Shown in pieces: positions 10,031 through 20,905 of a DNA stretch of 64,000 nt. A program made the position numbers and the translations under genes. The notes below the pieces were generated by a model. The model did not search any database. It was given only the letters and a program-made list of their open reading frames with translations, and was not told the origin of the DNA. The DNA lies in contig JAHREC010000013.1 in assembly GCA_020081605.1 (NCBI GenBank), positions 2,294,001-2,358,000 on the forward strand, read 5' to 3'. Source of the stretch: Albifimbria verrucaria. Its lineage: Eukaryota > Ascomycota > Sordariomycetes > Hypocreales > Stachybotryaceae. Each line of letters starts with the position of its first letter. The stretch's first letter is position 1.

Positions 10031-13000
10031 GTCTACCAACGGGTCGCCGCTAACAAGCGACAGCACAGGGATTTGAGTAAAACCAGGCGCTTAGATAGCG
10101 AAACGGGTGAATATACTATCTCGCCGTTGAACGTGGTGTGCGAGGAGCAAGATTATCTTTCGGGGGCGGAGCGAGTTGGCAGAGCAGAGCAAGATTCCGG
10201 GAGGGAACGTCGATAAGAGGGCACGAAGCAAGCCGGGAGCCCAAACAGGAGCCTGATGCGAGGAGGCAGAATGCGGGGTTTAATGTGTCGTAGAGTGGGT
10301 GTGGCGGTTGTATGACGGGGGCAGAGAAGAAGAAGAGGAGAGGAGAGAAATGCTTGCGATAAACCGAAGAGGAGAGAGACGAGAGTGGAAATGGTGACGA
10401 GATTCCAAGTTTACCCCGGATTCAAGAGGCGAGCAGGTACGGGACGCGGTGCGATGCGAGTATGCGAGTGGCAGCCAAGCACGAAGAAAAAGGTCGAGGT
10501 GTCGTCCGGGGCGGAGGATAGCAGATGGATGGCAACGGATGGCGGGAAGGCGGATACAAGGGCTTTAGTCTGGTGGATTAGAAAGCAGCGCCAGAGGCAG
10601 AGGCGGCTCGACGGTGGGGTTACTTGGTTGGCCGGGCCTTGAATAGGCAGTGGATTATGAAGTCAGAACCCAGGACGGCAGATTAGCGTCGACAAGAATG
10701 ACGGAGCCCGGGCCCGGTCGTTTGTTTGGGTGTGTGTCTGCGCCTCCGAGGTTGCCCTGCAGGCCAAGAATACCCGACGTAATTGTAATTGTACAATCGT
10801 GGAAAAAAAAAAAAGGTGGAGGGAGGGGCAGTAAGGCGAAGAAGGGGAGGGCGAAAAAGGTGGGGAGTTGGTGTGATCTAGGATGATGGCTGCTGTCTGA
10901 ATAGGGCGGCAGAGCAAGGAAGCGCAGGACTCGTCAAGAAGAACAGCGCAACGCAAATTATCGTGAGGTCGTCAAGATGAGTGTCGTCGTCGTCGTCGTC
11001 GATGTAGCTCAGGACGGGGTGATGGGAGGAAAGGGACAAAAAAGAGGCGAGTAAAGGCTGGTGCCAAGTTGGAAAAAGGAAGGGAAAAGAGAGGGAGTGG
11101 ATGAAGTGGTTTTTAGCTTGCAGATTTTGGGGTCAGCACCGCACAAGGAGAGGTAGCTGTACCAAGGTAAGGCAAGGCAATGCAAGGTACATACGGCACC
11201 CAAGCGCTTCTTACTTTCTCTCCGTCTGGTTGTCTTGCATCAGCAGAAGCGAACTCAACGCACGATGGGGTAAAAACAAAATACCGTCTAAGCGAGCGAA
11301 GCGGGAAGTCCAGGGTGCATTGCTTGTTGATCTGCGCCCAACACTGGCATCGCATCATTGCTGTCATCATAGCTGCATTCGCTCTGCCTGTACCCGTCCG
11401 CAGGGGGCACCGTACAAAACCGTACCCTTACAGCACCGTCACATAGCTTAGCTTAGCCAAGGTCACTTTTCCCCGTCCCCTGATGATGGCACCTCTCCAG
11501 GACTGACGTATCCTGCGCATCCTTGACTGGTTCGCGAGGGTGTGCCTATGACGGGACAAGGACGACTGCAGGTGTCTCTGACCAGGTTACGTGACGTGAG
11601 GAGGCATGGCACGGCCTGGTATGGGGGCAACAACAGCATGGAAAAGTTCAGATGCGGAGCGACAATGTCTGGGTTTGGAGATCTAGGCTAAGGTAGACTC
11701 TACATGGCCATGCATGCATGGGCGCTTTGCTTGAAACGGAAGCCCCTTATTCCGCTGAGATGCGTGATTCTCATTTACACCTGAAAGGCCAAGGGATTGA
11801 GACGGCAAAGCTGGCACTGGCTTCTTGTTCTCGCGTCGGCCAGGAGGTATTGGGTACAACTGTCGCGACATTGGCTAAGCTTTCTCCACAGAGCCTGTCC
11901 TGTGCCTGAATTCCAGTATCTGTGTACAACGCCCGTTTTTCTTCTTTGCTCTGCTCATCACTTGTGGCGTAATATGCCATCGTTGACCGTCATCGCTGCG
12001 ATTCTGATGTCCTTGACGTTTCCACTCGGAGGTTACGACACCGGTCAGGCTGGCAGACGTCGTGGCACCGCACTATAGATGCGTCGCTGGAATCGCAAGG
12101 CGGAAGCATCAGCTTGCGCGCTGACTCGTCGCCCAAGGTGAGCGAGCGTAGGACATCACAGGTACCGGTACTTGGTGGACTTTTGCGCCCGGAAAGGTGC
12201 ATGGTCTTGGCAAGACCCAGAGATCCACGTTATGACGCTACTATCGACGTCATACCCACCTGCACCCTGAGACCCATTAATCCGTTGTCGCCAATCAGGG
12301 AACGGGCTGCTACGACATGCAGCAAATGGGCAAGCACAACCGATCCATCAAGCTTGCCATGAGAGGTTGACACCCCGGACCAGTAATTCCTTGGATCGGT
12401 GCTTCACTTGACTTGACTCTTGCTCACACTCCCTTCCCCTTTTGGCTGCTCCTCTCCGTTCGCGTTGCAGCGTGCCCCAGAGCCTGGCCCTGTCAACGTT
12501 CCGAGGTTGATGATCCCATGATCCCATGATCCTTGGTTCTGTTACATGCATCATCGTGCAAACGCTTCTTCAGTTTTTTTCTTCTTCTTGACGCGCTGTT
12601 GCTGGGCAGCTGCGACGCGAATAGTACGCACTGTTCGCCCGTCCCTCTCATGAGACAACCGTTTATCCCGCGCTGTTGCGGCTGTCTCGTGTCTCGCACC
12701 GGCCGAGCCCTCTCTTAGCTCCTCCACCACGCGAGCCTTCTATTTTGACGGCGTCAAGCGGTAAGCCAAAACACGGCCTAGAAAATTCTTCGTCTTATTC
12801 ATGTCCGTTGAAATCAATCGCGGAAATTAAAGCCAAAGGCGAAGGAAAACACTCGTCTAGGCAGGGTCAAGGACACTCTCCATTATTCGTGCATCTCCTC
12901 GGAACACATTCCCAATCTCTGGTAGGGTACTGGATTCTAATGCAATGTCATTTCCTCTGGGATACCTATTACACCTAAATCCTGTATGCCTTTTCTGCCC

Positions 13001-14351
13001 TTCTTTTTAGGGAGGACTTGGCCGCTTGGGGCGTGTAACTGTCGGCGAACCCCAGCTAGCTGGAGTTTCAAACGTGCCAACCTGTGCAACTCGTTCGTTC
13101 ATTGAGCAAGAACCCGTCCTCGTGCATAAAGGACTCGTGGCTCGGTTCAGGCCCGTCGGCTACACGCGACTTAGCTAAACGTTGTGTCCTCTCCCTAACC
13201 TCACAAAAGCCACATCCAGCTTAGGCAGCTCCAACGTTGCGACCTGGCCTGGTCTAGACAACCAACTATGTTTTGACCCGGCCAGCCCGCGTTGCGCGCC
13301 TGCTAGAGCCCACTGTCCTTGGCACGACTCCAACTACTGTATGCATGCAACCCAGGGCATTCAGAATGAGGCTGATGTCACGGAAATACCCGCACGTGCC
13401 CCCTTCTCGGTTTGTCAGAACCTGGCAAAGCCCAGCATATTGCATGCATTACCACCTGCAGTTAGATTAAATGTGTCCGTTGCGTTAACTGTTAAACCTG
13501 CCTGTGACGGTCTCACGGGCTTGATGTTCGCCCATATGTGTTTAACAAGACTGCGAGATCTAACCTCCATGTTGATCAATATGGAGCTCCCCAGACTTTG
13601 TTGCATGCATACCGTAGCTTCACACAAGCATCTTCTTAAGCTTTAGCCACAAACAAGCTCACACCCCTCTCAAAGGTTTGTCATTGAATGCGCTCGACCC
13701 CGGATCCAACTCGTGATGTCATGACATGACGGCCATGCATCGGTCAAATCATGAAACCTCTAAGCTCAGCCAGCCCCCTTGGGTCGGCTCTGCCTTTGTT
13801 CGCTCCTGTAGTTTGTAACAAAGTTGATGACGCTATAATCAACATTCCGGAGCTGTATCCCCTTGCTGCTGTCCCTCCATTCCCATATGAACACCATCAC
13901 GCCAACCGGACGCTAAGGTCCTCAATGAACGGATGCCCTTGATTGTCCCTGGTCATGACTTTGCCACTAGTTAAGATATATCTGGACCAACTCGACGGCT
14001 ACGATAGAGCCATTGACTGACGTCTTTCAAATGGGCCTTTCCATTTCTAGCTACCCTGACCTATTTCCGTCCTTGGGATTGCAAATTGGATAGAATGAAC
14101 ATAAAATCCTTGACGCAAGCAGTATAGCCTCCTTGTTCATGTTCCACGCACCATCAGCGATGAGACTGGGAAGTTATGCTGCACCTATACCCTGGATACT
14201 AGATCAGATAGCATATTTGGTCCTTGGTCATGAAGTAAATCTCGATTCATCTATTGATGATAAAAGCCCGCCATTGTAATCCCAAACTCTCAATGCCAAC
14301 ACGACTAGCACCCAATTTCAACCCGTAAAAAACCCAAAATTTCCTAACCAA
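10031..14351. other. long gene-free tract
   Basis: About 4.3 kb in which I see no supportable gene on either strand. The part next to the kinase is purine-rich on the plus strand (long CT-rich leader for the kinase). It contains a (GTC)n run at 10983, a tandem ATCCCATG pair near 12507, and several TTGCATGCA palindromes around 13340-13610. It may hold the kinase promoter, long UTRs or noncoding RNA. Confidence 0.5.
10983..11000. repeat. (GTC)6 trinucleotide microsatellite
   Basis: Six perfect GTC units upstream of the Srk1-like kinase. Simple sequence repeat without coding context. Confidence 0.85.
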
Positions 14352-16184
14352 CTATAACTTGAACGGCATAACCTGCACCTCGTTGCTTGCTGCATAAGCT
14401 ATGAGTTGCTTGTTCTTCCACCCGTAGAAAAACCTCAGGCACAGGGTGACGACTGCTACAAATAGCAAAAGAGCTGCGTTGGTCCAGTGACCAGTCGGAT
14501 ACCCATCATCTCGCTCAGAGGCTTTGTAAATCCACACACCGGGAATTTGGCCCAGGCCTCCGCCAATACTTACATTTATAGCAATTGCTAAACCCGTTGC
14601 TGCAGTATTCACAATGTTGGAAGTAAGCCAACCCAGCATTGGAGGGATACACGCAAATGATCCCGCAGTGGCCATGATAAGGCCCCCGTACCGTGATGCA
14701 TACGCTGTTGGTGGCAGAGATCCGCAGACGATGAAGCCAAGTGCGCCAACAACAGCCGCGCCAGCTGTCATATAGCCTCGCGCATTGAGACGATCGGCGG
14801 CCCACGCGACCAGAATTTGAGAGGCTGAAGAGGGTGTCAGTCACAGTTATCGATACAACAAAAGGCGATTTCAGCAACATACCGTACGCAACGGCCCACG
14901 GAGGCACAGTCATCAACTGAGCTTCTAGATCACGATATCCCAAGCCTGCAGTGATGGAGGGGGCAAAGAGACTTAGGCTGGAAAACGCCGGGCTCACGGC
15001 GAAGTAAATGAGATAATGGCCATATAATCGCCAATCGGTGAGCGTGGCCTTGACATCTTCCCAGCTGAAGCTAGGACTTGAAGACTTGCTACCTTCATGG
15101 TACAACCGTTGAATGGCTAGATCCTTTTCGAATTCGGAGAGCCAATTTGCACGCTCAGGGTAGTCGGGCAAGAAAAAGACGACGAAGAACGCAGACAAGC
15201 ACGACGGAATGCCCTCTAGGAAGAAGAGCCAACGCCAACCGGGTAGACCGGCCACGCCGTTCATGTGACCGATACCATAAGCGATAGCTCCGCCGAACTG
15301 ACATTTTATTTAGCACAAACGAGACTGACGAATATGGCTAGGGAAGACTTACAGCGCCGGCCAGTGTTGCTGATGCGAGGATAAAGGCTACCCTGTTCAA
15401 CAGTAAGCTTCATGGCTGAAAAGCTCAGAGTTGTAAGTCGGCGGTTTGACATCGAGTGATGCACTTTTGGAATGCTCAACTCTGCCACTGCCACTGAGAT
15501 ACTACGAGTACACCAAGAGATTGCGCTGAATCGCAGCATATACAAGCATCGTATATGAATTCAGGCTGGTGTGGGAGCTTTGACGAAGTGTGACTCACCT
15601 AACGCTACGCTCGTTGTGTTTGTACCAAAAAGTCAGGTAATACACCAACCCGGGGAACAGGCCGGCTTCAAACATGCCGAGCAGAAATCGCACTGCCGTA
15701 ACGCCAGCAAAGCTGCGCGTGCCGCCAAGCGCGATGGTCATGGCGCCCCAGCAGAACATGAGAAAGGCAAGCCACCGGCTGGGGCGGAGCTTCTTGAGCA
15801 GGATGTTGCTGGGGACCTCGAAGATGGCGTAGGCAACCAGAAATACCATGAGCGCAATGACGAACTGGTAATCGGACATGTTGGTGCTGCTTTGCATGTC
15901 ATCGCCAGTGGACGAGTTGAGGATCTTGGCGTTGCCGATGTTGGTGCGGTCGAGGAAACATAGGAAGTAGATGGCGGCTGAGATGGGGATGATGCGGATA
16001 TCTTGCTTCCATAAAGACGCTTCTCGGCCTCGCTGAGCGGGCCTTCCTCGTACAGAGGGGTTTCTTGAATGAGCTTGTGAGCATTCATTTCGAGTTGGGA
16101 AGCGATTGTTTTTACCTCTTTAGAGGGACCAGCGGACTCTGCGTCCTCTCGGACGGAGAAGTCATCTTTGCAGTCGGTCGCCAT
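14352..16184 (-). CDS. MFS transporter, anion:cation symporter (Dal5/allantoate permease-like) family
   Basis: Plasma-membrane major facilitator of about 504 residues, of the fungal ACS family that imports carboxylates, allantoate, nicotinate or similar organic anions; the substrate cannot be read from sequence. ATG 16184 (MATDCKDDFSV). Exons 16184-15599, 15392-15353, 15297-14883, 14824-14352. After a soluble N-terminal region come FLDRTNIGNAKIL (the family's D-R-x-N-I-G-N motif after TM1), SDYQFVIALMVFLVAYAIFE, and VRFLLGMFEAGLFPGLVYYL (the G-x-x-E-A-G-x-x-P-G signature). TM7-12 lie in the last exon with its C-terminal FFYGWKNKQLIAYAASNE. One base is missing near 16002 (LYGSK should run into DIRIIPISAAIYF); adding it gives consistent phases. 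Upstream neighbour is a second membrane protein on the same strand. Confidence 0.9.
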
Positions 16185-17417
16185 GGCGGCGGAACTCAAG
16201 AATCAATCAGTCGCAACCAACTCTTGCTACGCAAAGTGGCCGTTTGGCCTTTACAACTCATGAAAGAGGGAAACAGAAAGCCTGGGTTCCGGGTTGAGGC
16301 TTTGCTTGGCCTAAAGAGGCGCGAGTCAGGTGCTACAGTGCACCTTGGCCTACGACGGTGGGCTTTTGGGGCAGTTCGTTGGAGTCAAGTTTGGCGAGCG
16401 TGGGATTTGAGGAATGCGGGGAGGAGACCGTGTCGATCAACCTTGTTTCTCGTCCCCGGTCTGGGCTCGCGGGGCTGTCCTAGAGCCGCCCGTATTGCCC
16501 TCCAGTTTGTGGTACGACATGTCACGCTGTGGCAGATGAACCATGGGTCGGTACAATTCATTCGCGAGGGTGAGACTTGCAGATGCGGTGGAATCAGTGC
16601 ACAGCACTGCACCTCGGCGAGGTCGGCAGGGCGGCGATGACCCCAAGATGCAGATACGGAACAGGACAGCACCGATGCCCTGGCAAAGACGTCCAATCTC
16701 GGCAATTGCAGTGGTCGGTGTTAGCGGCAGAGGAGCGGGTGCTTGAGAAATGGTCAAAGCGCGCAGGCAAGCTTGGTAGATCCAGGCAGATAGCCGAGCA
16801 TGGTGTCGGACTTCAATTGGTTCACGGCGGCCGATGAAGCTGCTGCCCAATGAGTGAAGCGGCTTAGTAGCCGATGTCGTAACAGGTGCGGGTGAGTCAC
16901 TTCCCCGACCTTGATGGCACCACTTCCAAACGACAAGGTCCTAGAAACAGACGTCTCAGTTTTTCCACAACCCCAGACCAATGCTTGAGCAAGTCGGCAA
17001 CCAGCGAAGAGCTCACTGGTGCAACACGGCATTTGGTGGAGGCTCGAGCTCCGAAAGCCGGCCTTATGTGGGGCCAATGTGCCGGGCCCTGCAGGACCAG
17101 AGCCGGATGTGGTAATTGAGGATATGCTTGTTTCGAGAGACGGATGAGCTTGTGTCTGCAAGTAGCAGTTGTCGAGAAAGTTTGAGACTATGTTGTCTCG
17201 AAATAGGTTTGAAAACACATTCTAGCTGCTAGGTGTATGCATTCCAAGCGAGAAGAAAGAAAGAATAGAGCAGAGTTGGGTATTCCAGTATATGAGATTG
17301 TCATTGCTTCTTTATTGATTGGTACGAATGATATTTTAAATCAGCAGTAATCGTAAATAGTTCGCCCCACGACTGAACGCTCATGAACCAGGAATATGTA
17401 TTATCGTCTTCTCCTCT
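16185..17417. other. intergenic region, no gene seen
   Basis: About 1.2 kb holding the promoter of the MFS gene and the 3' flank of the DUF1275 gene. The reading frames present have no family resemblance. Confidence 0.5.
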
Positions 17418-18378
17418 CTACTCCTCGTCATCCGATTTCTCTGCAGGCCACACGTACCATGCGATGACCATGATGAGCTTCAATCCGGCGGCCGTCCACA
17501 GCGCTCCCGCAATGCCGAATGAGCTATGGGAGAAAACGGCTCCAGCTAGTGCTCCGACAAGCAGGAGGATAGGCGCAGCAGCCCTGCGGTTGCGCTCCAC
17601 GTTGTCCGCCGCGAACAGATCCTTGTCGGAAAACAGGTCGCAGTAAATGCTCGTGAGAACAACGCTGGTCAGCGCGTTGTACTTGAGCGCTCTGCTGGTG
17701 ACGGCTTGGCCGCAGCTCTGGAATGCGACAAGGGCTATAGGCAGGAGGATAGTCCAGTCGGTCGCGTTGGGGTCGTTGTTGGGCGGGGCGATCGTCACGA
17801 TGATGGCGGCCGCAATGGTCAGGAACATCTGCGCAATGAAAGAAGCGCACAGAAACCCAGCGGCGCTTGGGGAGAAGAAGCGGTGAAATCGTGCGAACAA
17901 GAACGATCCGAGGCAGAACGACAACAAGGAGATGCCAGAACGCCAGAGACGGGCTGAGACAGGCGGGTAGATGAGCGAGCCCAGACCTAGGCCGACGTAA
18001 ACGGTGTTTCCTAGACATCGTTGAGTCAGTATTCAATATGGTCCGCTCAAACTTCTTCTTGAGGTCCATTTTGGCGCAATTGGCGGCATTTGTTTCGTGG
18101 TTGAACGTACCAGTTTGCATGGAAACGAAGGAGCCCCACGCCTGGATGGAAGAGCTGTCCAAGAGCCCTGTGACAACATAGCACAACAACAGGACCAGGT
18201 CGGCCCAGTCGCGCGAGACTTCAGCTCTCAATTTCTTCAGCATTCTTGGCAGAAATGATTGCGATTCTGGTTTTGGAAGAAGAGGTTGTTCTACGTCGGT
18301 TTGCGTGGTGATGCCATTGCGACCGGAGATTGAGGCAGAGGCTGGCAGGGAGGAGGTGCCGTAGTTCGGAGCGCTCAT
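17418..18378 (-). CDS. DUF1275 (YoaK-family) membrane protein
   Basis: Predicted multi-pass membrane protein of 286 residues in the DUF1275/YoaK family; the molecular function of the family is unknown. ATG 18378 (MSAPNYGTSS). Exons 18378-18111 and 18010-17418, separated by a 100-nt GT-AG intron. A soluble N-terminus is followed by six hydrophobic segments, including DLVLLLCYVVTGLLDSSSIQ, the characteristic SMQTGNTVYVGLGLG (joined exactly across the intron), and the conserved NALTSVVLTSIYCDLFSD near TM5. The C-terminus ends with an acidic KSDDEE. Reading frame and phases are intact. It is divergent from the oxalate decarboxylase gene. Confidence 0.9.
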
Positions 18379-19349
18379 CTTGGCCAATTGATCCCTGAAT
18401 CACTCGAGAGAAAAAAAAGAGCACTCTAGGGAGATAAAGGGAAGTGGGCTACCCGCAATAGCGCCTTATTTACAAGACCGTTGTCAGTCTTGTCGACTTG
18501 GAAGACGGAGTTGCCGAGAAGCCGGTCTGGGCGCCAGCGTCTTTACTTATACGGGAGATGCCAAGGCGGGCCTCAGACTGCCACGCAGGGCCATGGGGCG
18601 GGCTAATGCCTGCTGAGGATGAGATCCAGCTCCACTGGGGAATGCCGATTGTCTTCAGCCCAGAGGCATCGGCCCTGGGGTTTAGCAGTCAAGGGCTGGC
18701 TGATGTTAACATGAATGGGGCCGATGTCATCATAACCCAGGCGAACTAGACGGTTCGCTTGACACTAGCAGCTCCATTCCCCGATGTTTTACTTAGCACT
18801 ACGCGTAACTCAACCGACTACGAATTTCGAGCCAGATGAACGGCAACAACAGAAAGACGAAGAGATGGACTGCCTGCATGCGCTGTGAAACGGGGTCATG
18901 CGAACCCGGAGGGATGACGGGATTGTTCCTCATCCTTTCTGCGTGAAATCGGAGTTGACTCGGCATTGATGTCACCAGCGCACTCCCGCTATGCCTGTTG
19001 TGAGAGCTTGCTTAGCACCACCCATGCTCCTCTCCAGGCTCAATGTCACCATAGAACATTAACCCATCATGGCTGGCGAGGAAGCGGCTAGCTTCGAGCC
19101 AATGGAGTTGCTGCCGGCTTGCGTAATCGCCGAGCAGTACAGTAGAGCTGTTGATCGTAGCCGAAGTATGATTCTACCATTTAAAGCCAGTCGCCCAGCC
19201 GGCTTGTGGCTGTCAAACGAACAAGTGCGTTGTCAATCTCAAGTGTGTAGCTCAAGGCTTGCTCTGACTGTCTTCGCTGAGCTCAATTGCCGGCGCTGCT
19301 CAATTGCATCAACACACCAATCACCCTCTCCTCGCTTGCTTCTTACACG
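18379..19349. promoter_or_regulatory. divergent promoter region of DUF1275 and oxalate decarboxylase genes
   Basis: About 1 kb between two divergent start codons, with no recognised coding sequence. A shared promoter is inferred from the arrangement only. Confidence 0.4.
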
Positions 19350-20905
19350 ATGAAGTTCTCTGCCGGCCAATTGCTCATTGCCGGAGCTTCCCTCTCCCTG
19401 GCGCTCCCTCACTTCGATAGCCCGCGTCAGCGTCTGCTCAATGGCCTTCCTTGCCCAAGGGCCTTCGCCCTGGAAAGATTGCCACCAGCAACTCTCCCCA
19501 TACACGCCTGGCAACCGTGACCCATACGATAGTGCGGTAGACCCCGTCGGCGACGACCTCGACCCTCTGCCATGGCGCAATGGCCTGGGCGCTTCGGTCC
19601 TCGGTCCCTGGAACCCGGAGCGAGCCCGCCAGAGCCCAGACCTAGTGCGCCCGCCCAGCACCGATAAGGGAAACCTTCCCAACATGCGATGGAGCTTCGT
19701 TGACTCCCACATTCGAATTGAGGTATGAATGAGCCAATCGCTTAACCACTGATTCCCGCCAAGATTCTAACGCCATTTCTCACCTGCAGGAAGGCGGCTG
19801 GACTCGCCAGACTACTGTGCGGGAGCTTGGCACCAGCAGTCAGCTCGCCGGCGTTAACATGCGCCTCGGCCCCGGCGTCATTCGCGAGCTTCACTGGCAC
19901 AAGGAGGCCGAATGGGCCTACGTCCTGGACGGCGAGGTTCGCATCACTGCTCTCGACTACGAGGGAGGTTCATTTTACGATGATCTGAAGAAGGGCGACC
20001 TATGGTATGAATTGACATAGTCCGAGTGGAGGGCAAGTTCCTATAGCTCCTGTGCTCACATTTTCAATAGGTACTTCCCTAGTGGTGTGCCACACTCGCT
20101 TCAGGGTCTTGGCGAGAACGGCACCGAGTTCCTCCTTATCTTTGATGATGGCAACTTCTCGGAAGAGTCGACTTTTGTCCTGTCTGACTGGTTCGGTATG
20201 TGATCAAATGTCTAGGATCTGTGACGAGAGACTAATTGGTGGATTCTTCTACATAGCCCACACTCCCAAGTCCGTCATTGCCAAGAACTTCCACCTCGCG
20301 CCCGAGGTCTTCGAGCACCTGCCCGCCGGAGAGAAATACATTTTCCAAGGATCTATGCCCGGTTCCATCGATGAGGAGAAGCCCACCGGCAAGGGTGTGA
20401 AGAAGTCCAAGTACCAGTTCAGTCACCGCCTCCTGGACCAGGAGCCTCTCAAGTTCTCCGGCGGTGAGGTGCGCATTGCCGACTCCAACAACTTCAAGCT
20501 GTCCAAGACCGTGGCCGCCGCCCACGCCATCATCGAGCCAGGTGCTATCCGCGAGATGCACTGGCACCCCAACGCCGACGAGTGGTCCTTCTTCCTTCGC
20601 GGCCGTGCTCGCGTCACCATCTTTGCTGCCGAGGGCACCGCTCGCACCTTTGACTACGTCCCTGGCGATGTTGGCATCGTCCCCGCTAACATGGGTCACT
20701 TCGTTGAGAACATTGGCACGGAGCCCTCGAGATGCTGGAGATCTTCCGCGCCGACGAATTCCGCGACTTCAGCTTGTTCCAGTGGCTCGGCGAAACTCCC
20801 CAGAGGATGGTGGCCGACACCCTATTCGCTGGAGACGAGGAGAACGGAAAGAAGTTCTTGGACAAGATCAAGGATGCCCAGAAGGACGCCGTCACGAAGC
20901 CCTAA
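19350..20905 (+). CDS. oxalate decarboxylase (bicupin)
   Basis: Mn-dependent bicupin that converts oxalate to formate and CO2; secreted or cell-wall in many fungi, and a means of limiting oxalate acidity. ATG 19350 begins a hydrophobic signal peptide ([19 protein letters not shown]). Exons 19350-19722, 19790-20004, 20071-20195, 20257-20905; about 454 residues. Cupin 1 has the metal-binding [20 protein letters not shown] and [12 protein letters not shown]. Cupin 2 has [20 protein letters not shown] and [12 protein letters not shown]. The lid region between them is [16 protein letters not shown]. Two single-base losses are needed between about 19410 and 19460 and one in the C run near 20723 (after NIGTEP, then [17 protein letters not shown]). 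With these, all phases fit. Divergent from the DUF1275 gene. Confidence 0.93.

Noticed and set aside
10031..10066. Upstream extension of the Srk1-like kinase from codon at 10066
   Set aside because: That codon is GTG; the ATG at 10030 gives the N-terminus expected for the family.
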